A stretch of DNA of 5,964 bases from Planctomycetaceae bacterium UBA6163 (GTDB taxonomy: Bacteria > Planctomycetota > Planctomycetia > Pirellulales > Pirellulaceae). This document shows positions 5,704 to 5,964 of the stretch, piece by piece (the first letter of the stretch is position 1; each line of letters starts with the position of its first letter). The position numbers were made by a program, and so were the translations under genes. The stretch spans positions 4,521 through 10,484 of the forward strand of contig DIUH01000283.1 of assembly GCA_002428205.1 (NCBI GenBank), given 5' to 3'. Under the pieces are notes generated by a model. That model was not told the DNA's origin and searched no databases. It worked only from the letters and a program-made list of their open reading frames with translations.

Positions 5704-5728
5704 CCAATTTTCTGAACAGGTAAATTGG
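5704..5728. promoter_or_regulatory. Inverted repeat, possible operator or 5'UTR hairpin
   Basis: CCAATTT (5704-5710) and AAATTGG (5722-5728) form a perfect 7-bp inverted repeat with an 11-nt spacer. It lies 65 nt before the GTG start of the rightward gene and 14 nt before an alternative in-frame ATG at 5743. Position and symmetry fit a regulator site between divergent genes. Confidence 0.35.
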
Positions 5729-5781
5729 ACACCAGAAAGTAAATGAATGAACTGGATCGACCGGTACACCAACAACATCTC

Positions 5782-5786
5782 AAGGA
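5782..5786 (+). promoter_or_regulatory. RBS deciding the start of the right-edge gene
   Basis: AAGGA lies 7 nt before the GTG at 5794. The in-frame ATG at 5743 has only a weak purine run (AGAAAG) upstream. Confidence 0.55.
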
Positions 5787-5793
5787 CAAATTT

Positions 5794-5964
5794 GTGAAAC
5801 ATTTTTACATCCTGATCGCACTGTTATTGATCGCTCCGTTCGCATCTGCTGATGAGCCATTGCGAGAGCGGATCGAATGGATCGACATTTGGGTCACTGA
5901 ACTCGAAAATCAAAGCGGGCAAACTCACCGAGATGCCGCTGGACGAGAATCCCTACGCCGATTG
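5794..5964 (+). CDS. Exported protein, 5' part only, possible frameshift
   Basis: A GTG start with a good SD opens a frame that runs to the window end (57 codons). The N-terminus is a textbook Sec signal: MKHFYILIALLLIAPFASA with cleavage after Ala19, followed by DEPLRERIEWIDIWVTELE. The RIEWIDIWVT segment recalls the start of some planctomycete SGNH/GDSL-type hydrolases, but the GDS motif would lie outside the window, so this is weak. From about 5909 the frame loses coding character (NQSGQTHRDAAGRESLRRL), while the frame reached by removing one base at GAAAATC reads IKAGKLTEMPLDENPYAD with C/G-rich third positions. Either the gene is frameshifted or the sequence has an extra A. Starting at the in-frame ATG 5743 would put about 17 polar residues before the signal, which is less likely. 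Confidence 0.6.
   Translation, partial: MKHFYILIALLLIAPFASADEPLRERIEWIDIWVTELENQSGQTHRDAAGRESLRRL

Larger units (their letters stand above)
5524..5793. other. Divergent intergenic region
   Basis: The 270 nt between the leftward cluster and the rightward partial gene should contain two divergent promoters. No strong -35/-10 pair is evident; TTGACG in the plus strand near 5634 lacks a good -10. A perfect inverted repeat lies at 5704-5728. No small gene with a convincing SD is seen. Confidence 0.5.

Overview
The window looks like chromosomal DNA of a planctomycete, most likely of the Pirellulaceae/Rhodopirellula type. The grounds are a secreted planctomycete-style sulfatase, a DUF6717-like protein, several exported proteins without recognisable family, long untranslated spacers and patchy use of Shine-Dalgarno (SD) sites. 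This placement is inference from protein style, not from a phylogenetic marker.

Left part (1-2845). The window opens inside a minus-strand gene for a lipoprotein that resembles the LpoB family (peptidoglycan-synthase activator); only its N-terminal 147 residues are present. A 404-nt spacer with an operator-like dyad separates it from a plus-strand pair: a 150-residue, extremely acidic cytoplasmic protein of unknown function (61 Asp/Glu against one Lys and one Arg), and 35 nt downstream a complete secreted type I sulfatase with its formylglycine motif. The pair is probably co-transcribed.

Middle (2846-3757). A gene-poor stretch holds tRNA-Ala(GGC), a tandem G-rich repeat with four GGGG tracts, a strong intrinsic terminator, and about 300 nt rich in inverted repeats that I cannot assign to a gene.

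Right part (3758-5523). A tight minus-strand cluster of four genes reads, in transcription order: a 136-aa protein of unknown family; a 275-aa protein with a twin-arginine signal and a C-terminal four-cysteine zinc-ribbon-like motif; a 117-aa DUF6717-like protein; and a 23-aa hydrophobic peptide with its own SD. None has an assigned biochemical role, so this cluster is the best candidate for an undescribed system.

Right edge (5524-5964). A divergent intergenic region leads to a plus-strand gene with a clear Sec signal peptide, cut by the window end. Its reading frame near the edge is suspicious and may contain a frameshift.
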